Assembly: GCF_002906575.1 (NCBI RefSeq)
Contig: NZ_CP026311.1
Coordinates: 62,001-126,000, forward strand
Direction: 5' to 3'
Source: Salinigranum rubrum
GTDB taxonomy: Archaea > Halobacteriota > Halobacteria > Halobacteriales > Haloferacaceae
DNA: 64,000 nucleotides
Each line of letters begins with the position of its first letter. Position 1 is the first letter of the stretch. The notes under the pieces are model-generated. The model ran no database searches. It had not been told where the DNA came from and worked only from the letters and a program-made list of their open reading frames with translations. This document shows positions 51,669-60,917 of the stretch, piece after piece. Position numbers and translations under genes: made by a program.

Positions 51669-52307
51669 ATGCCAGTTGACCCCGTGTGTGGGATGGAAAT
51701 CCCAACAGAGACCGCCGAAGCGACTACCGAGTACGAAGGCGATTCATTCTATTTCTGCTCGAACGACTGCCGAGCGTTGTTCGCTAGCGCGCCCGAGAAG
51801 TACGTCGAGACACCCCACCCACACCTTATCGAGGCAGGCGGGGCTATCATCCCCCGTCTGCCATACGGCCGTGCGAAAGGCGAATTCGACATCGAGATCA
51901 CAGATCCCACAGCCCTCCAGGAGGGCGACAGCGTCACCTTCTCGAAGGAGATTACGGATGACGACGTTCGGAAGTTTGCCGAGGCGACCAGCGACACGAA
52001 CGCACTCCATCTCAACGACGCGTTCGCGGAGAAGACCCGGTTCGGCCATCGGATCGTCCACGGAACGCTCGTCTCGGGACTGATTAGCGCGGCACTGGCG
52101 TGCTTCCCTGGATTGACTATCTACATCTCGCAAAATATTGAGTTCCGTCGCCCGGTCGATATCGGCGATTCACTGACGGCCCAGTGCAAGATCGTCGACG
52201 AGCTCGAAGGCGATCGCTATCGACTCACGACGCGCATCGAAAACTACGCTGGCGAGATCGTCCTCGACGGAACAGCGACGGTCTTGATCGACCCTCTCCC
52301 GGAGTGA
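51669..52307 (+). CDS. YHS-domain/MaoC-like hydratase fusion (PhaJ-type)
   Basis: 212 residues from the ATG at 51669. MPVDPVCGMEIPTETAEATTEY... with FCSNDCRALF is a YHS metal-binding domain (residues 1-50). Then SKEITDDDVRKFAEATSDTNALHLND...TRFGHRIVHGTLVSGLISAAL is a hot-dog MaoC/(R)-hydratase domain with catalytic D...H. MaoC hydratases supply (R)-3-hydroxyacyl-CoA for PHA synthesis; the phaC gene 24 bases downstream fits. The YHS head is an uncommon addition. Confidence 0.85.
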   Translation: MPVDPVCGMEIPTETAEATTEYEGDSFYFCSNDCRALFASAPEKYVETPHPHLIEAGGAIIPRLPYGRAKGEFDIEITDPTALQEGDSVTFSKEITDDDVRKFAEATSDTNALHLNDAFAEKTRFGHRIVHGTLVSGLISAALACFPGLTIYISQNIEFRRPVDIGDSLTAQCKIVDELEGDRYRLTTRIENYAGEIVLDGTATVLIDPLPE

Positions 52308-52331
52308 TTCGCTACAATACGTGAGACGAAG

Positions 52332-53661
52332 ATGAACATGAATCCATTTACAGTGGGGCTAGAGTTCCAGCGTCGGACACTCGACCAGGGGGCAGACACC
52401 GTCGAGACGATGCGCCTCCTTCCGGCGCGACTCGGAGATCTCGCTTCCGTCGAGGTCGGGCAGACGCCAAGTGAGGTCATCTATTCGGAGAACAAACTCG
52501 ATCTTCTCCGCTACGAGTCACTCACAGACGACCCGCACGACACGCCCCTGCTCGTTGTTTACGCATTGATCAACCGTCCCTACATTCTCGATCTCCAGCC
52601 TGACAAGAGCGTCGTGCGACGCTTCCTCGAGGACGGCTTCGACGTCTATCTAATCGACTGGGGCGAGCCGTCTCGACTCGACGCGTCGCTGACGCTGGGC
52701 GACTACGTGAATCGATACATCGACAACTGCGCCGACGTCGTCCGAGAGCGGACGGCGACTGACGAGATCAACGTCCTCGGTTACTGCATGGGTGGGACGC
52801 TGAGTACGATGTATGCGGCACTCCATCCGGAGAAGGTCAGCAATCTCGGCCTCATGGCCACGGGGCTGTGTTTCGACGACACAGGTGGTATCCTCGAACA
52901 GTGGGGGAGTGCGGAGCACTTCGACCCGGGAGCGATCACCGAGACCTATGGGAACGTCCCGGCGGAGTTTCTCGCGGCTGGCTTCGCTCAGATAAATCCC
53001 GTCGATACGTACCTCGGGAAGTACACGATGCTGTTTGACAACCTCGATAATAAGACCGCCGTCGAGAACTTCGGCCGGATGGAACGCTGGGTGCGTGACG
53101 GGGTCGACATCGCGGGCGAGGCATACCACCAGTTCATCGAGGATATCTACCAGGCGAATGCTCTCTACCGGAACGAATTGGTCTTGGATGGCGACCCCGT
53201 CGACATCGAGAATCTTACGATGCCGGTCTTACAGATCATCGGCTCGTTCGACCACCTCATCCCGCCCGACGCGAGCAAACCATTCACGGACGTTATGCCG
53301 AGCGAGGACACCGACATCTACGAGTTTCCGACCGGGCACGTCGGGATGGCTGTCTCAGGGAAGGCTCATGCGGAGCTGTGGCCTCGCGTGGCGACGTGGT
53401 TTCGGGAGCGGTCGGAGACCCCGATCGAGGACCCGGACACGACTAACCGAAGCAATGTTGCGGAGGGGGACCGACCAGGAACAGTCGCTGCAGACGCTCA
53501 ATGGCATCGGTCAGGCGTACGAGGAGCGTCTCCACGACGCAGGGATCTCCACGATGAGCCAACTCGCAGCCATGGACCCGACAGCACTCCCTGATCGGCT
53601 TAACATCAGTAGCTCTCGTGTGGCAGCGTGGATCGAGCAAGCCCAACAGCTCACCAGCTAG
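52332..53661 (+). pseudogene. phaC: poly(3-hydroxyalkanoate) synthase subunit C, C-terminus frameshifted
   Basis: The ATG at 52332 gives a class III PhaC: lipase box GYCMGG (nucleophile Cys), IDWGEPSR, then the Asp of GSFDHLIPP and the His of [11 protein letters not shown] complete the triad. After NRSNVAEG the frame turns Arg-rich and stops at 53594. The next frame continues [17 protein letters not shown]...[12 protein letters not shown] to 53661, a helix-hairpin-helix-like tail. Removing one G from GGGGG (53465-53469) joins them (about 443 residues). The catalytic part is intact, so activity may persist. No phaE is next to it. Confidence 0.8.
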
Positions 53662-53718
53662 TTCGACCGTCTCACTGTCCCACTCGACGGGTGGCTCGTC
53701 ACAATCCAAAAACGACTC

Positions 53719-54309
53719 TCATGTAACAACGATGCCACCGTCGATTTCCATATATGGGTGCCCATAGCCACAGTGGGTCAGGCAACTCAGCGTGTAACCG
53801 CCCCGTTGCGTCGCCCCTAACTGTCGAACGATGGGTCTCGTGGCATTTTGCGGAAGTGAAACCGGGTGCATCATCATTCCGCCACCCATGTGGACCTGTC
53901 TCGAGGGCATGATCGCGAGGCTGTGGTCGGGATACTGCTCGTTCGCTTCTTCAAGCAGCTCGTGGAAGTCGCCGTCGGACGGGGCTGGGATGTGCTCCTC
54001 GTTTCGTTCTTCGAGCGCCTCGTGGTCAGGGACGGCTTCACGGATCGATGCTGGAAGGGACTGGACGGCTTCGCTCGCGAGTGTGTTGAACGAGACGACG
54101 CGGAGAACATCGTTCCGTTGCAGGCTGATGCGGTCCTGTTCCTCGCCGGATTCGTTGACGATGATGAACCCCCAGTGATACGCGCCGACGTATATTGTCC
54201 GATCGACGCCGCCGCTGCTTCCCGGGAGATTGCCGACGCAGCCCGAGAGACCTGCGATACCGGCTCCAACTGCAGTGAGGAACTCGCGTCGCCGTACTGT
54301 CGGGAACAT
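53719..54309 (-). CDS. stand-alone CuA-type cupredoxin lipoprotein
   Basis: 196 residues. The Tat signal VRRREFLTAVGAGIAGLSGC ends in a lipobox Cys. The C-terminal CLTHCGYGHPYM gives C-x3-C-x3-H-x2-M, the CuA spacing of oxidase subunit II and nitrous oxide reductase. The upstream YHWGFIIVNESGEEQDRISLQRNDVLRVV is the matching cupredoxin strand set, with an inserted Met/His-rich loop (QVHMGGGMMMH). No membrane helices or oxidase subunit I lie nearby, so it may be an electron carrier or copper chaperone. Confidence 0.8.
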   Translation of the reverse strand: MFPTVRRREFLTAVGAGIAGLSGCVGNLPGSSGGVDRTIYVGAYHWGFIIVNESGEEQDRISLQRNDVLRVVSFNTLASEAVQSLPASIREAVPDHEALEERNEEHIPAPSDGDFHELLEEANEQYPDHSLAIMPSRQVHMGGGMMMHPVSLPQNATRPIVRQLGATQRGGYTLSCLTHCGYGHPYMEIDGGIVVT

Positions 54310-54317
54310 CTTGGAAT

Positions 54318-54686
54318 CTATTGTGACTCTTCTCGGCTGAGTTTCGCCCGCCGTTCTTCGAACTCCTCGTCGGAGAGATCGCCGCGCGCGTACGCGACCC
54401 GGAGCTCCTCGAGTGCCCTATCGCCTGTCAGCGACGACCCCACACCGCTGACGAGGCCGCGATAGAGGAGGTAGCCGATGCCGACGAGGACGACGAGCCA
54501 GACGAGCATCATCCCGATGCCCCATAGCGGCGAGAGGCCGCCAGCCGTGCCGCCGCCCCACCACCAGCCCATCATCCCCATCATCGGGGCGGCGAAGACC
54601 ATCATCAGCATCGGAAACAGGACGATCACCGCGAGAACGATCAGGACGATGCGGAGCAAGCCGTCGGAGGAGCGCTCAGTGGACAT
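54318..54686 (-). CDS. membrane protein with C-terminal SHOCT domain
   Basis: 122 residues from the ATG at 54686 (MSTERSSDGLL). Two helices (IVLIVLAVIVLFPMLMMVF and LSPLWGIGMMLVWLVVLVGIGYLL) flank a Met/Gly/Trp-rich loop. ALEELRVAYARGDLSDEEFEERRAKL is a SHOCT helix pair. Nine bases separate it from the CuA lipoprotein. It is one of four SHOCT segments within 9 kb. Confidence 0.75.
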   Translation of the reverse strand: MSTERSSDGLLRIVLIVLAVIVLFPMLMMVFAAPMMGMMGWWWGGGTAGGLSPLWGIGMMLVWLVVLVGIGYLLYRGLVSGVGSSLTGDRALEELRVAYARGDLSDEEFEERRAKLSREESQ

Positions 54687-54815
54687 GGTGTACCAGTAGA
54701 GAAGTTCGTTGACTACGGGCATAAAGTTGGTCGGCTGCCAGTACTGCTTCGGGAATGGCCTGGAAGTGAGAGTCAGGCAAGACGTTCCTCCGCGTCTGTA
54801 TCGAGGCGAAGCCAT

Positions 54816-55037
54816 TCAGCAGCAGTCGGCTCCGTCGGGCGACCACTCGCACGCATCGCCCGCCGTCAGGTCGTGTTCGTCGATGTACACGGAGAGGCAC
54901 GCGTAGTTACAGAAGTACGTCGGGGAACTGCAGTCATCGTTGCAGTCGCGAACACAGATCGGATCGTGGTCGAAGATGGGCGATCCGCAGTATGCACACG
55001 TCTCGTCACTTTCGGGACGTTCGACAGTCGTAGCCAT
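54816..55037 (-). CDS. cysteine-rich small zinc/copper-binding protein
   Basis: 73 residues from the ATG at 55037 (MATTVERPESDETCAYCG). Twelve cysteines: CAYC, CVRDCNDDC, CNYAC, CEW and a terminal CC. This looks like a compact metal-binding protein, TRASH- or metallothionein-like. It is adjacent to the small RING-like gene and several copper proteins, so copper is plausible (inference). Confidence 0.65.
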   Translation of the reverse strand: MATTVERPESDETCAYCGSPIFDHDPICVRDCNDDCSSPTYFCNYACLSVYIDEHDLTAGDACEWSPDGADCC

Positions 55038-55044
55038 CGTGTTC

Positions 55045-55209
55045 TCAGAATTCGATTGCACCGATCATCGGCTCACCCACGCACTTCGGACAGACGTCGG
55101 TGTCGTATCCCACCATACAGTGCCGGTGGCAGGTGATTCCACAGTGTTCACAGACGAACACCTCGTCGTCGCTGGCACACTGAGACTCACAGATGTAGCA
55201 CCGAACCAT
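55045..55209 (-). CDS. tiny RING/PHD-like zinc-finger protein
   Basis: 54 residues, ATG 55209 to TGA 55045-55047. Cys/His order: CYICESQC, CEHCGITCHRHC, CPKC. This is the cross-brace spacing of RING/B-box-like fingers. It ends 7 bases before the next small cysteine-rich start codon. Too short for most gene callers but well supported by composition. Confidence 0.6.
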   Translation of the reverse strand: MVRCYICESQCASDDEVFVCEHCGITCHRHCMVGYDTDVCPKCVGEPMIGAIEF

Positions 55210-55279
55210 GGTTCCTAGAACGTACGGTGGGGACCGGCATAAATCGCTGTGCTTGCCACTCTCAGCAGATAATACGTGC

Positions 55280-55605
55280 TCAGTCTTCTTGGTTTTCGAC
55301 TAACCGCTCCCGTCGTCTTTGGAACTCCGATTCACCGATGTCCCCGCGTGCGTATCGTCGCTGGAGAGTTTCCACGCGGCGAGACTTGACGCCACGAACA
55401 GCGTCGCGGCGGGGCTGTCGGGAACGAACGGCCACATCACGAGCGGAGTCCCCGCGAGTTGGAAACGTTAGTACCAGAAGCCGAAGGCAGTTCCAGCGAG
55501 GTTGATTGCGACGATGACCCACGCGTAGCGAAGTGCGAGGTTTTCGAGACACCGGGGAAGCGGCGCGAGGTACGCAGGAAGCGTCTCCCGTGAGACTGCG
55601 CTCAT
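55280..55605 (-). pseudogene. DUF1405-like membrane protein remnant joined to a SHOCT remnant
   Basis: The frame from ATG 55605 reads MSAVSRETLPAYLAPLP, ALRYAWVIVAINLAGTAF, GFWY then TAA (55470-55468), then RFQLAGTPLVMWPFVPDSP and ATLFVASSLAAW, matching DUF1405 apart from a TAC-to-TAA nonsense change. In another frame the 3' part reads VETLQRRYARGDIGESEFQ, a SHOCT domain ending at 55280. A chimera of two decayed genes or a gene with both nonsense and frameshift damage. Confidence 0.55.
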
Positions 55606-55621
55606 GGGCACGACCGATGGG

Positions 55622-56086
55622 TCACATTCCAGTCCCCGAACCGGACCGATTCGTCATGATGACGCCGCTGATCAGCATCAGTATCGCTAGGGCAACCATC
55701 CCGAGATCCCACCCCATCCCGGCGGTCATCGTCGATCCCATGCCGCCGCTCATCCCGCCGTTCATCCCTGAGCCCATGCCGCCACCCATTCCCATCCCCC
55801 AGTTCGCGCTGTCGGTGAAACCGACGAGCGCCTGATTGAGCAGCATCACCAGCGAGTAGCCGATCATCAGCGGGCCACTCGCGTTCCCGAGTCGGCTCGC
55901 ATAGGGGGTGAGCAGGACGACACCGTGGACGACGACCACGACGCCGAGCAGCGCCATGAGGAGGCCGCTGTTCGACCCCATCATCCCTCGACCACCCGTC
56001 GCGGACACTAGCGAGTAAATCCCGGAGACCAGGGCGATTGCCGCGCCGTACTGCCGTATCGTATCGGTCGTATTCATCGAATCCAT
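55622..56086 (-). CDS. Met/Gly-rich membrane protein
   Basis: 154 residues from the ATG at 56086 (MDSMNTTDTIRQYG); a second ATG at 56077 is possible. Four helices, with a loop of GMGMGGGMGSGMNGGMSGGMG type between helices 3 and 4 that could coordinate Cu(I) through methionines. It abuts the DUF63 gene by 2 bases. Function unknown. Confidence 0.6.
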   Translation of the reverse strand: MDSMNTTDTIRQYGAAIALVSGIYSLVSATGGRGMMGSNSGLLMALLGVVVVVHGVVLLTPYASRLGNASGPLMIGYSLVMLLNQALVGFTDSANWGMGMGGGMGSGMNGGMSGGMGSTMTAGMGWDLGMVALAILMLISGVIMTNRSGSGTGM

Positions 56087-56088
56087 TG

Positions 56089-57090
56089 TTAAACCCCGAG
56101 CATCATCCGGAGCGACCCTCTGACGCCCATCGGAAGCCCGATAGCCCCGATGAAGAACGTCATGAGCCACCACCACGTCCGATTCATCTCCGGTTTCGCA
56201 TCTGCGAGGTACCACACAATACCGCCGGTCACGAGCAGTTTGAGCACGAACGTCGACCCCGAAAAGCCGGTCGCCCGATACACGAACTGCGTCACGACCA
56301 GTTTCGGCGAGTAGCCGAGGAACGTAACGCCGATGAGGTTCTGTGCCCCGTCCCACGTCTGACCGAAGACGGCGAGCAGGAACAGTGGATGCCGGAGGCT
56401 CGCGACATCGATGACGCCCGCTCCCCAGTAGTACAGGCCGGTGACGCCGAGGGCGATGCCCGTCGTCGCGACCGGTACCCACAGTCGAAGCGGGGCGGGA
56501 CTCGTCGCGCCGTACAAGAACGCCCAGCCGACCGCTCCGATGGCCCAGACCGTCCCGACCGCCCCAACTACCTGCGGGATCGAAACGAGTCCCCGATCAC
56601 GGGCACGCGCCCCGACGCCGAGCGCGAGAACGGTGACGGCAGTGACGACGAGGTAGATAGAGGGCGTGATGAACAGCACGGCGTAGTCCCCGAGGATGCC
56701 GATGTCCTCGAGGGCGCGCATCGCGCCACCGGCGACGATGATCGGCGCGAAGCCGTACGCCAGTCGGGCGTCGAACGTGACGTCAAGCTGGTCAAGATAC
56801 GCACGCAGTCCGGGAAGACTGTACCCGACTGCGGCGAGGTACGTCACCGTGTTCACCGCGTTGTACCCGCTGACGGCACGAATCCCCTCGTGTGTCACGG
56901 GCTGACTTGCGGCGTCGGCGACAACCGGGCCCCACAGGTACTGCCAGATGAAGCGATCGTACACGAGCGTCGGAAACGCGAGGATTCCGAGCCCGACGAG
57001 AACGACTGGAGCGAGGAGATACAGTGCCCACCATTCGCGGGTGCCGGTGTCGGGGAGGACGGTTTCGACACGTTCGTTGACGGTACTCAC
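56089..57090 (-). CDS. DUF63 family integral membrane protein
   Basis: 333 residues from the GTG at 57090, which overlaps the preceding stop (GTGA). About nine helices; signature stretches WALYLLAPVVLVGLGILAFPTL, RFIWQYLWGPVVADA, YNAVNTVTYLAAVGYSL and QTWDGAQNLIGV match DUF63, a conserved haloarchaeal family without known function. Co-transcribed with the HTH protein upstream. Confidence 0.8.
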   Translation of the reverse strand: MSTVNERVETVLPDTGTREWWALYLLAPVVLVGLGILAFPTLVYDRFIWQYLWGPVVADAASQPVTHEGIRAVSGYNAVNTVTYLAAVGYSLPGLRAYLDQLDVTFDARLAYGFAPIIVAGGAMRALEDIGILGDYAVLFITPSIYLVVTAVTVLALGVGARARDRGLVSIPQVVGAVGTVWAIGAVGWAFLYGATSPAPLRLWVPVATTGIALGVTGLYYWGAGVIDVASLRHPLFLLAVFGQTWDGAQNLIGVTFLGYSPKLVVTQFVYRATGFSGSTFVLKLLVTGGIVWYLADAKPEMNRTWWWLMTFFIGAIGLPMGVRGSLRMMLGV

Positions 57091-57311
57091 GACTCGCTCA
57101 CCTCCAGTCGCCACGTCGTGCTCTTCGAGCGACTCCACTGTTCGAGCGACACGTCGGTGAGGTCGTCTTGGAGTTGGCTGAGATACTGAGCCACGGCTTT
57201 GGGCGACGCATCGAGATCGTCGGCGATGTCTCGGGCGCGGAGGTACGTCGGTTCGGTGTCGGCTGTCCCGACGAGGTACGCGCGTACCGTCTGGCGAGAG
57301 AGGGTAGACAT
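57087..57311 (-). CDS. small HTH protein (DUF7123-like)
   Basis: 74 residues. TEPTYLRARDIADDLDASPKAVAQYLSQLQDD is a compact helix-turn-helix; VSLEQWSRSKSTTWRLEVS is the C-terminal strand pair. From memory it corresponds to the haloarchaeal DUF7123 family. It lies between copA and DUF63 and may regulate them. Confidence 0.7.
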   Translation of the reverse strand: MSTLSRQTVRAYLVGTADTEPTYLRARDIADDLDASPKAVAQYLSQLQDDLTDVSLEQWSRSKSTTWRLEVSES

Positions 57312-57330
57312 TGGTCTGAGATGTGAGAGA

Positions 57331-59931
57331 TCAGCGGAGCCGGTCGAACAGTTTGTAGTCGTGATCAGGAGTGTACCGGCGGAACAGCAGGCTGTTCGTC
57401 AACACCGAGACGCTAGAGAACGCCATCGCGCCCGCCGCCAGCACCGGCTGGAGCAGCCCGAGCGAGGCCAACGGGATCATCGCGGTGTTGTACCCGAGCG
57501 CCCACACGAGGTTCTGCTTGATCTTCTGGAGCGTCGCGTCGGAGATGCGGATGGCCTTCACGACGTCGAGGGGGTCGTCGCGCATCAGCGTCACGTCCGC
57601 GGCCTCGATGGCCACGTCCGTCCCCGAACCGATAGCCGTGCCGACGTAGGACACCGCGAGTGCGGGGGCGTCGTTGACGCCGTCACCGACCATCATCGCT
57701 TTCCGCCCCTCGTCCTGGATGGCTTCGACCGCATCGGATTTGTCCTCGGGCAGTACTTCGGCGCGGACGTTGTCGGGGTCGATGCCGACCTGCTCGGCGA
57801 CGGCGCGGGCGGTCCGCTCGTTGTCGCCGGTGATCATCATCACGTCGACGCCGCGGGCTTTGAGCTGGCTCACGGCATCTTTCGCGCTCTCTTTGACCGT
57901 GTCGGCGTCGGCGACGACGCCCACGAGTTCACCTTCGTAGGCGACGAGCATCGCGGTCTTCCCTTCGTTTTCGAGTCGCTCCATCGTCTCGGCGGCTGGC
58001 TCGGGGTCGATGCCGTTGTCCCGAAGCAGTTTGCGGTTGCCCACGAGGACCTCGCTCTCACCCACCGTGGCACGGATACCGTGTCCCGGCACGTTCTCGA
58101 AGTCGTCCGGGTCCGTGACATCGATACCGCGCTCTTCCGCTCCGTCGACGATGGCGCGGGCGAGGGGGTGTTCGCTGCCGCTTTCGGCGGTCGCTGCGAG
58201 CCGGAGGACATCCTCTTTGGAGAGCTGATCGTGAGCGGTCAGTTGTCCGCCGTCGGCGGCTGTATCGCCGCCGTCGGTGACTGGTTGCCCATCGCCATCG
58301 AAGACGACGACGTCGGTCAACTCCATTGCGCCCTCGGTGAGCGTGCCGGTCTTGTCGAAGACGACGGTGTCAACGTCTTTGGCGCGTTCGAGGATGTCGC
58401 CGCCTTTGAACAGGACGCCGTTCTGTGCGCCGATGGTGGTACCGACCATCGTCGCCGCCGGGGTCGCCAGCCCGAGCGCACAGGGACACGCGATGAGCAC
58501 CGCCGACGCGAAGACGATGATCGCGAACTCGAAGACCGTGACCGTCCCGCCTGCGACCGCCGGGCCGCCGGCGACGAGCCCCCACGCCGGGAGCCAGTTG
58601 ACGAACCCAGCGAGCACCTCGGGGAAGGCGAACCACACGACAGCCCAGAAAACGGCGTTGGCGATGACCGCCGGAACGAAGTACGCCGAAATCCTGTCCG
58701 CGAGGTTCTGGATGTCGGGCTGGCGCGACTGGGCCTCCTTGACCGTCTGGACGATCTGCTGGAGCGCCGTATCCGAACCGACCTTCGTCGCCTCCACGAC
58801 GAGCACGCCGTTCTCGTTGATGGTCGACCCGACGACCTCGTCGCCCTCTTCTTTCTCGACAGGGACGGACTCGCCGGTGACCATCGACTCGTCGACCGCC
58901 GACTGACCGTCGACGACCACGCCGTCCGTGGGGATCTGCTCGCCGGGCCGGACCTTCATCCGGTCGCCCACCTCGACGTCTTCGAGGGGAATCTCCTCCT
59001 CGTTGCCGTCATCGTCGACGACGGTGGCCGTCTCGGCCTCCATCTCCAGGAGATGCCGAAGTGCCTCGCCAGCCTGCCCCTTCGAACGAGCTTCGAGGTA
59101 GTTCCCGAGCGTGATGAACACGAGGATGAGCGCGGCGGTGTCGAAGTACAGGCCGCCGGCGATCAGCCCCGAGAGAACCGCGACGGAGTAGACGTACGCC
59201 GTCGTGGAACCGAGCGCGATAAGGACGTCCATGTTGGCGCGGCCGTTCTTCACGAGTGCCTTGTAGGAGTTCTTGTAGAACGGCCAGCCGAGCACGAGCT
59301 GGACGGGCGTCGCGAGCGCGAATTCGACCCAGCCGAACTCGACGCCGAACACCGTCTCGGGGACGAAGCTCCCACCGAGGAGGAACTTATCGGCCAGGAA
59401 GAACAGCATCGGGACCGACAGCACCGCCCCGAACAGCGTGAGCCGGAGCTGCTTGCGAATCTCGGCGTCGCGGGCGGCGTCGCGGGCGTCCGTGTCCGAC
59501 TCGTCGCCCTCCTCGCGGACGGGCGAGTAGCCCGCGTCTTCAATGGCGTCGTACATCGCCTCGCGGTCCGCGTCGGCTGGGTTGTACGTGACTTGTGCCT
59601 CGTCGGTCGCGTAGTTCACCTCGGCGTCGACGACGCCGGGAACGGCTTCGAGCGCGGTCTCGTTGGTGTCCGCGCAGTTGGCACACGTCATATCGGAGAT
59701 GGCGATGGTGAGCGTCTCCGAGACGGCACCGTAGCCCGCGTTCTCGATGGCGTCGTAGATTGCTCTCAGCGTTACCTCGTCAGGGTCGTACTCGACGCTC
59801 CCTTCGTCGGTGGCGAAGTTGACGTTGGCTTCGCGCACCCCGTCGAGGGATTCGAGGGCCTCGCCAACTGTCTGTGAGCAGTTGGCACAGGACATCCCCG
59901 TAATGTCGAGGTGTGCAGTTCGCGTACTCAT
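57331..59931 (-). CDS. copA: copper-exporting P1B-1 ATPase with two HMA domains
   Basis: 866 residues. HMA1 has MSCANC (C15/C18), HMA2 MTCANC (C83/C86). The membrane motif [10 protein letters not shown], phosphorylation motif [14 protein letters not shown] locus ([11 protein letters not shown]) and [10 protein letters not shown] are intact. [10 protein letters not shown] after helix 6 is typical of Cu(I) CopA. Full-length. With CopZ and the TRASH-domain regulator 1-2 kb away this is a standard haloarchaeal copper efflux set. The 275 bases between copA and 60207 hold nothing I can identify. Confidence 0.95.
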   Translation of the reverse strand: MSTRTAHLDITGMSCANCSQTVGEALESLDGVREANVNFATDEGSVEYDPDEVTLRAIYDAIENAGYGAVSETLTIAISDMTCANCADTNETALEAVPGVVDAEVNYATDEAQVTYNPADADREAMYDAIEDAGYSPVREEGDESDTDARDAARDAEIRKQLRLTLFGAVLSVPMLFFLADKFLLGGSFVPETVFGVEFGWVEFALATPVQLVLGWPFYKNSYKALVKNGRANMDVLIALGSTTAYVYSVAVLSGLIAGGLYFDTAALILVFITLGNYLEARSKGQAGEALRHLLEMEAETATVVDDDGNEEEIPLEDVEVGDRMKVRPGEQIPTDGVVVDGQSAVDESMVTGESVPVEKEEGDEVVGSTINENGVLVVEATKVGSDTALQQIVQTVKEAQSRQPDIQNLADRISAYFVPAVIANAVFWAVVWFAFPEVLAGFVNWLPAWGLVAGGPAVAGGTVTVFEFAIIVFASAVLIACPCALGLATPAATMVGTTIGAQNGVLFKGGDILERAKDVDTVVFDKTGTLTEGAMELTDVVVFDGDGQPVTDGGDTAADGGQLTAHDQLSKEDVLRLAATAESGSEHPLARAIVDGAEERGIDVTDPDDFENVPGHGIRATVGESEVLVGNRKLLRDNGIDPEPAAETMERLENEGKTAMLVAYEGELVGVVADADTVKESAKDAVSQLKARGVDVMMITGDNERTARAVAEQVGIDPDNVRAEVLPEDKSDAVEAIQDEGRKAMMVGDGVNDAPALAVSYVGTAIGSGTDVAIEAADVTLMRDDPLDVVKAIRISDATLQKIKQNLVWALGYNTAMIPLASLGLLQPVLAAGAMAFSSVSVLTNSLLFRRYTPDHDYKLFDRLR

Positions 59932-60206
59932 GGTGGACTATAGTACGGGGTCCTCCCTTAGTGCGGTTACTGCTTCAAAGGCAATGTTAGATGGAGTAGA
60001 TGGCTTGGAATCGAAAGCGAATCGTGACAGCGCCCAACTATTCGTTTTAGCTGGCTACAAGATGGCGGGTTCTGGATCACAAGGCGAGTAGCCAGTAAAA
60101 AATCCCGAGACAGAACGACAATACGTCTCGGTATCCAACGGTGTGTCGTGATGACTCTCGCCATAGAGTATTCTTCGAACGCCGTCAGGGCACTCGTTCG
60201 CGGTGA

Positions 60207-60890
60207 GTGTTCGTGACTGCTCGCCACCGCGGTCAGCGGTTATACGACTGGTGGAGTAGACACGACAGGGCGTTCGGCCTGTTGTACGAGCTGGCGTTCC
60301 TGGGTGGAGAGCAATCGTTCAGAGACCAGAGCGTCGAGGCGTTGGCGCTCGATGCGGGCGATAACGTACTCGAGCTCGGCTGTGGTCCGGGGAACTCGTT
60401 CGCGGCGCTCCACGAGCGGGTCGGTGAAACGGGACACGTCGTCGGCGTCGACTACAGTGCAGGGATGGTCGGACGAGCGAGACGCCGGGTTCGACAGGAA
60501 GGGTGGAAGAACGTCGACGTCATCCGCGGTGACGCGACGACACTCGGTATCGAACCTGACTCGTTCGACGCCGTCTACGCGGCGATGTCGCTGACTGCTA
60601 TGCCCGACCCCGACGCCGCCATCCGAGAGGCGTTCACAGTCCTCCAGAACGGCGGGCGGATCGCCGTCCTCGACGCACAACCCTTTCAGGAGTTTCCGTG
60701 GACAGTCCTCAATTCGCTCATCGTCCCCATCTCGAAATGGACGACGAACTGGAACGTCGATACCGATGTCCAGCGGGCACTGCGGGAAACGTTCGACTCC
60801 GTCTCAATCAGCGCTTCGAACGGCGGGACGGTCTTCATCGCACGCGGCCTGAAACAACGAGACGACCGGACACCAACTAAACGAGAGTGA
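60207..60890 (+). CDS. class I SAM-dependent methyltransferase
   Basis: 227 residues from a GTG at 60207 (or GTG 60213). Motif I is NVLELGCGPGNSFAAL (about residue 53); the acidic post-I residue is in VVGVDYSAGMVGRA, and motif II in DSFDAVYAAMSL. UbiE/COQ5-like. The substrate is unknown. A related but distinct methyltransferase lies at 62714. Confidence 0.8.
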   Translation: MFVTARHRGQRLYDWWSRHDRAFGLLYELAFLGGEQSFRDQSVEALALDAGDNVLELGCGPGNSFAALHERVGETGHVVGVDYSAGMVGRARRRVRQEGWKNVDVIRGDATTLGIEPDSFDAVYAAMSLTAMPDPDAAIREAFTVLQNGGRIAVLDAQPFQEFPWTVLNSLIVPISKWTTNWNVDTDVQRALRETFDSVSISASNGGTVFIARGLKQRDDRTPTKRE

Positions 60891-60917
60891 CAAACTTCGG
60901 GACGGTACCCCGGTCTG

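Noticed and set aside
57199-59877. 892-codon plus-strand frame over copA
   Set aside because: Antisense shadow of a clear CopA; its composition (RRR, HRGVV, DRRL) is not protein-like.
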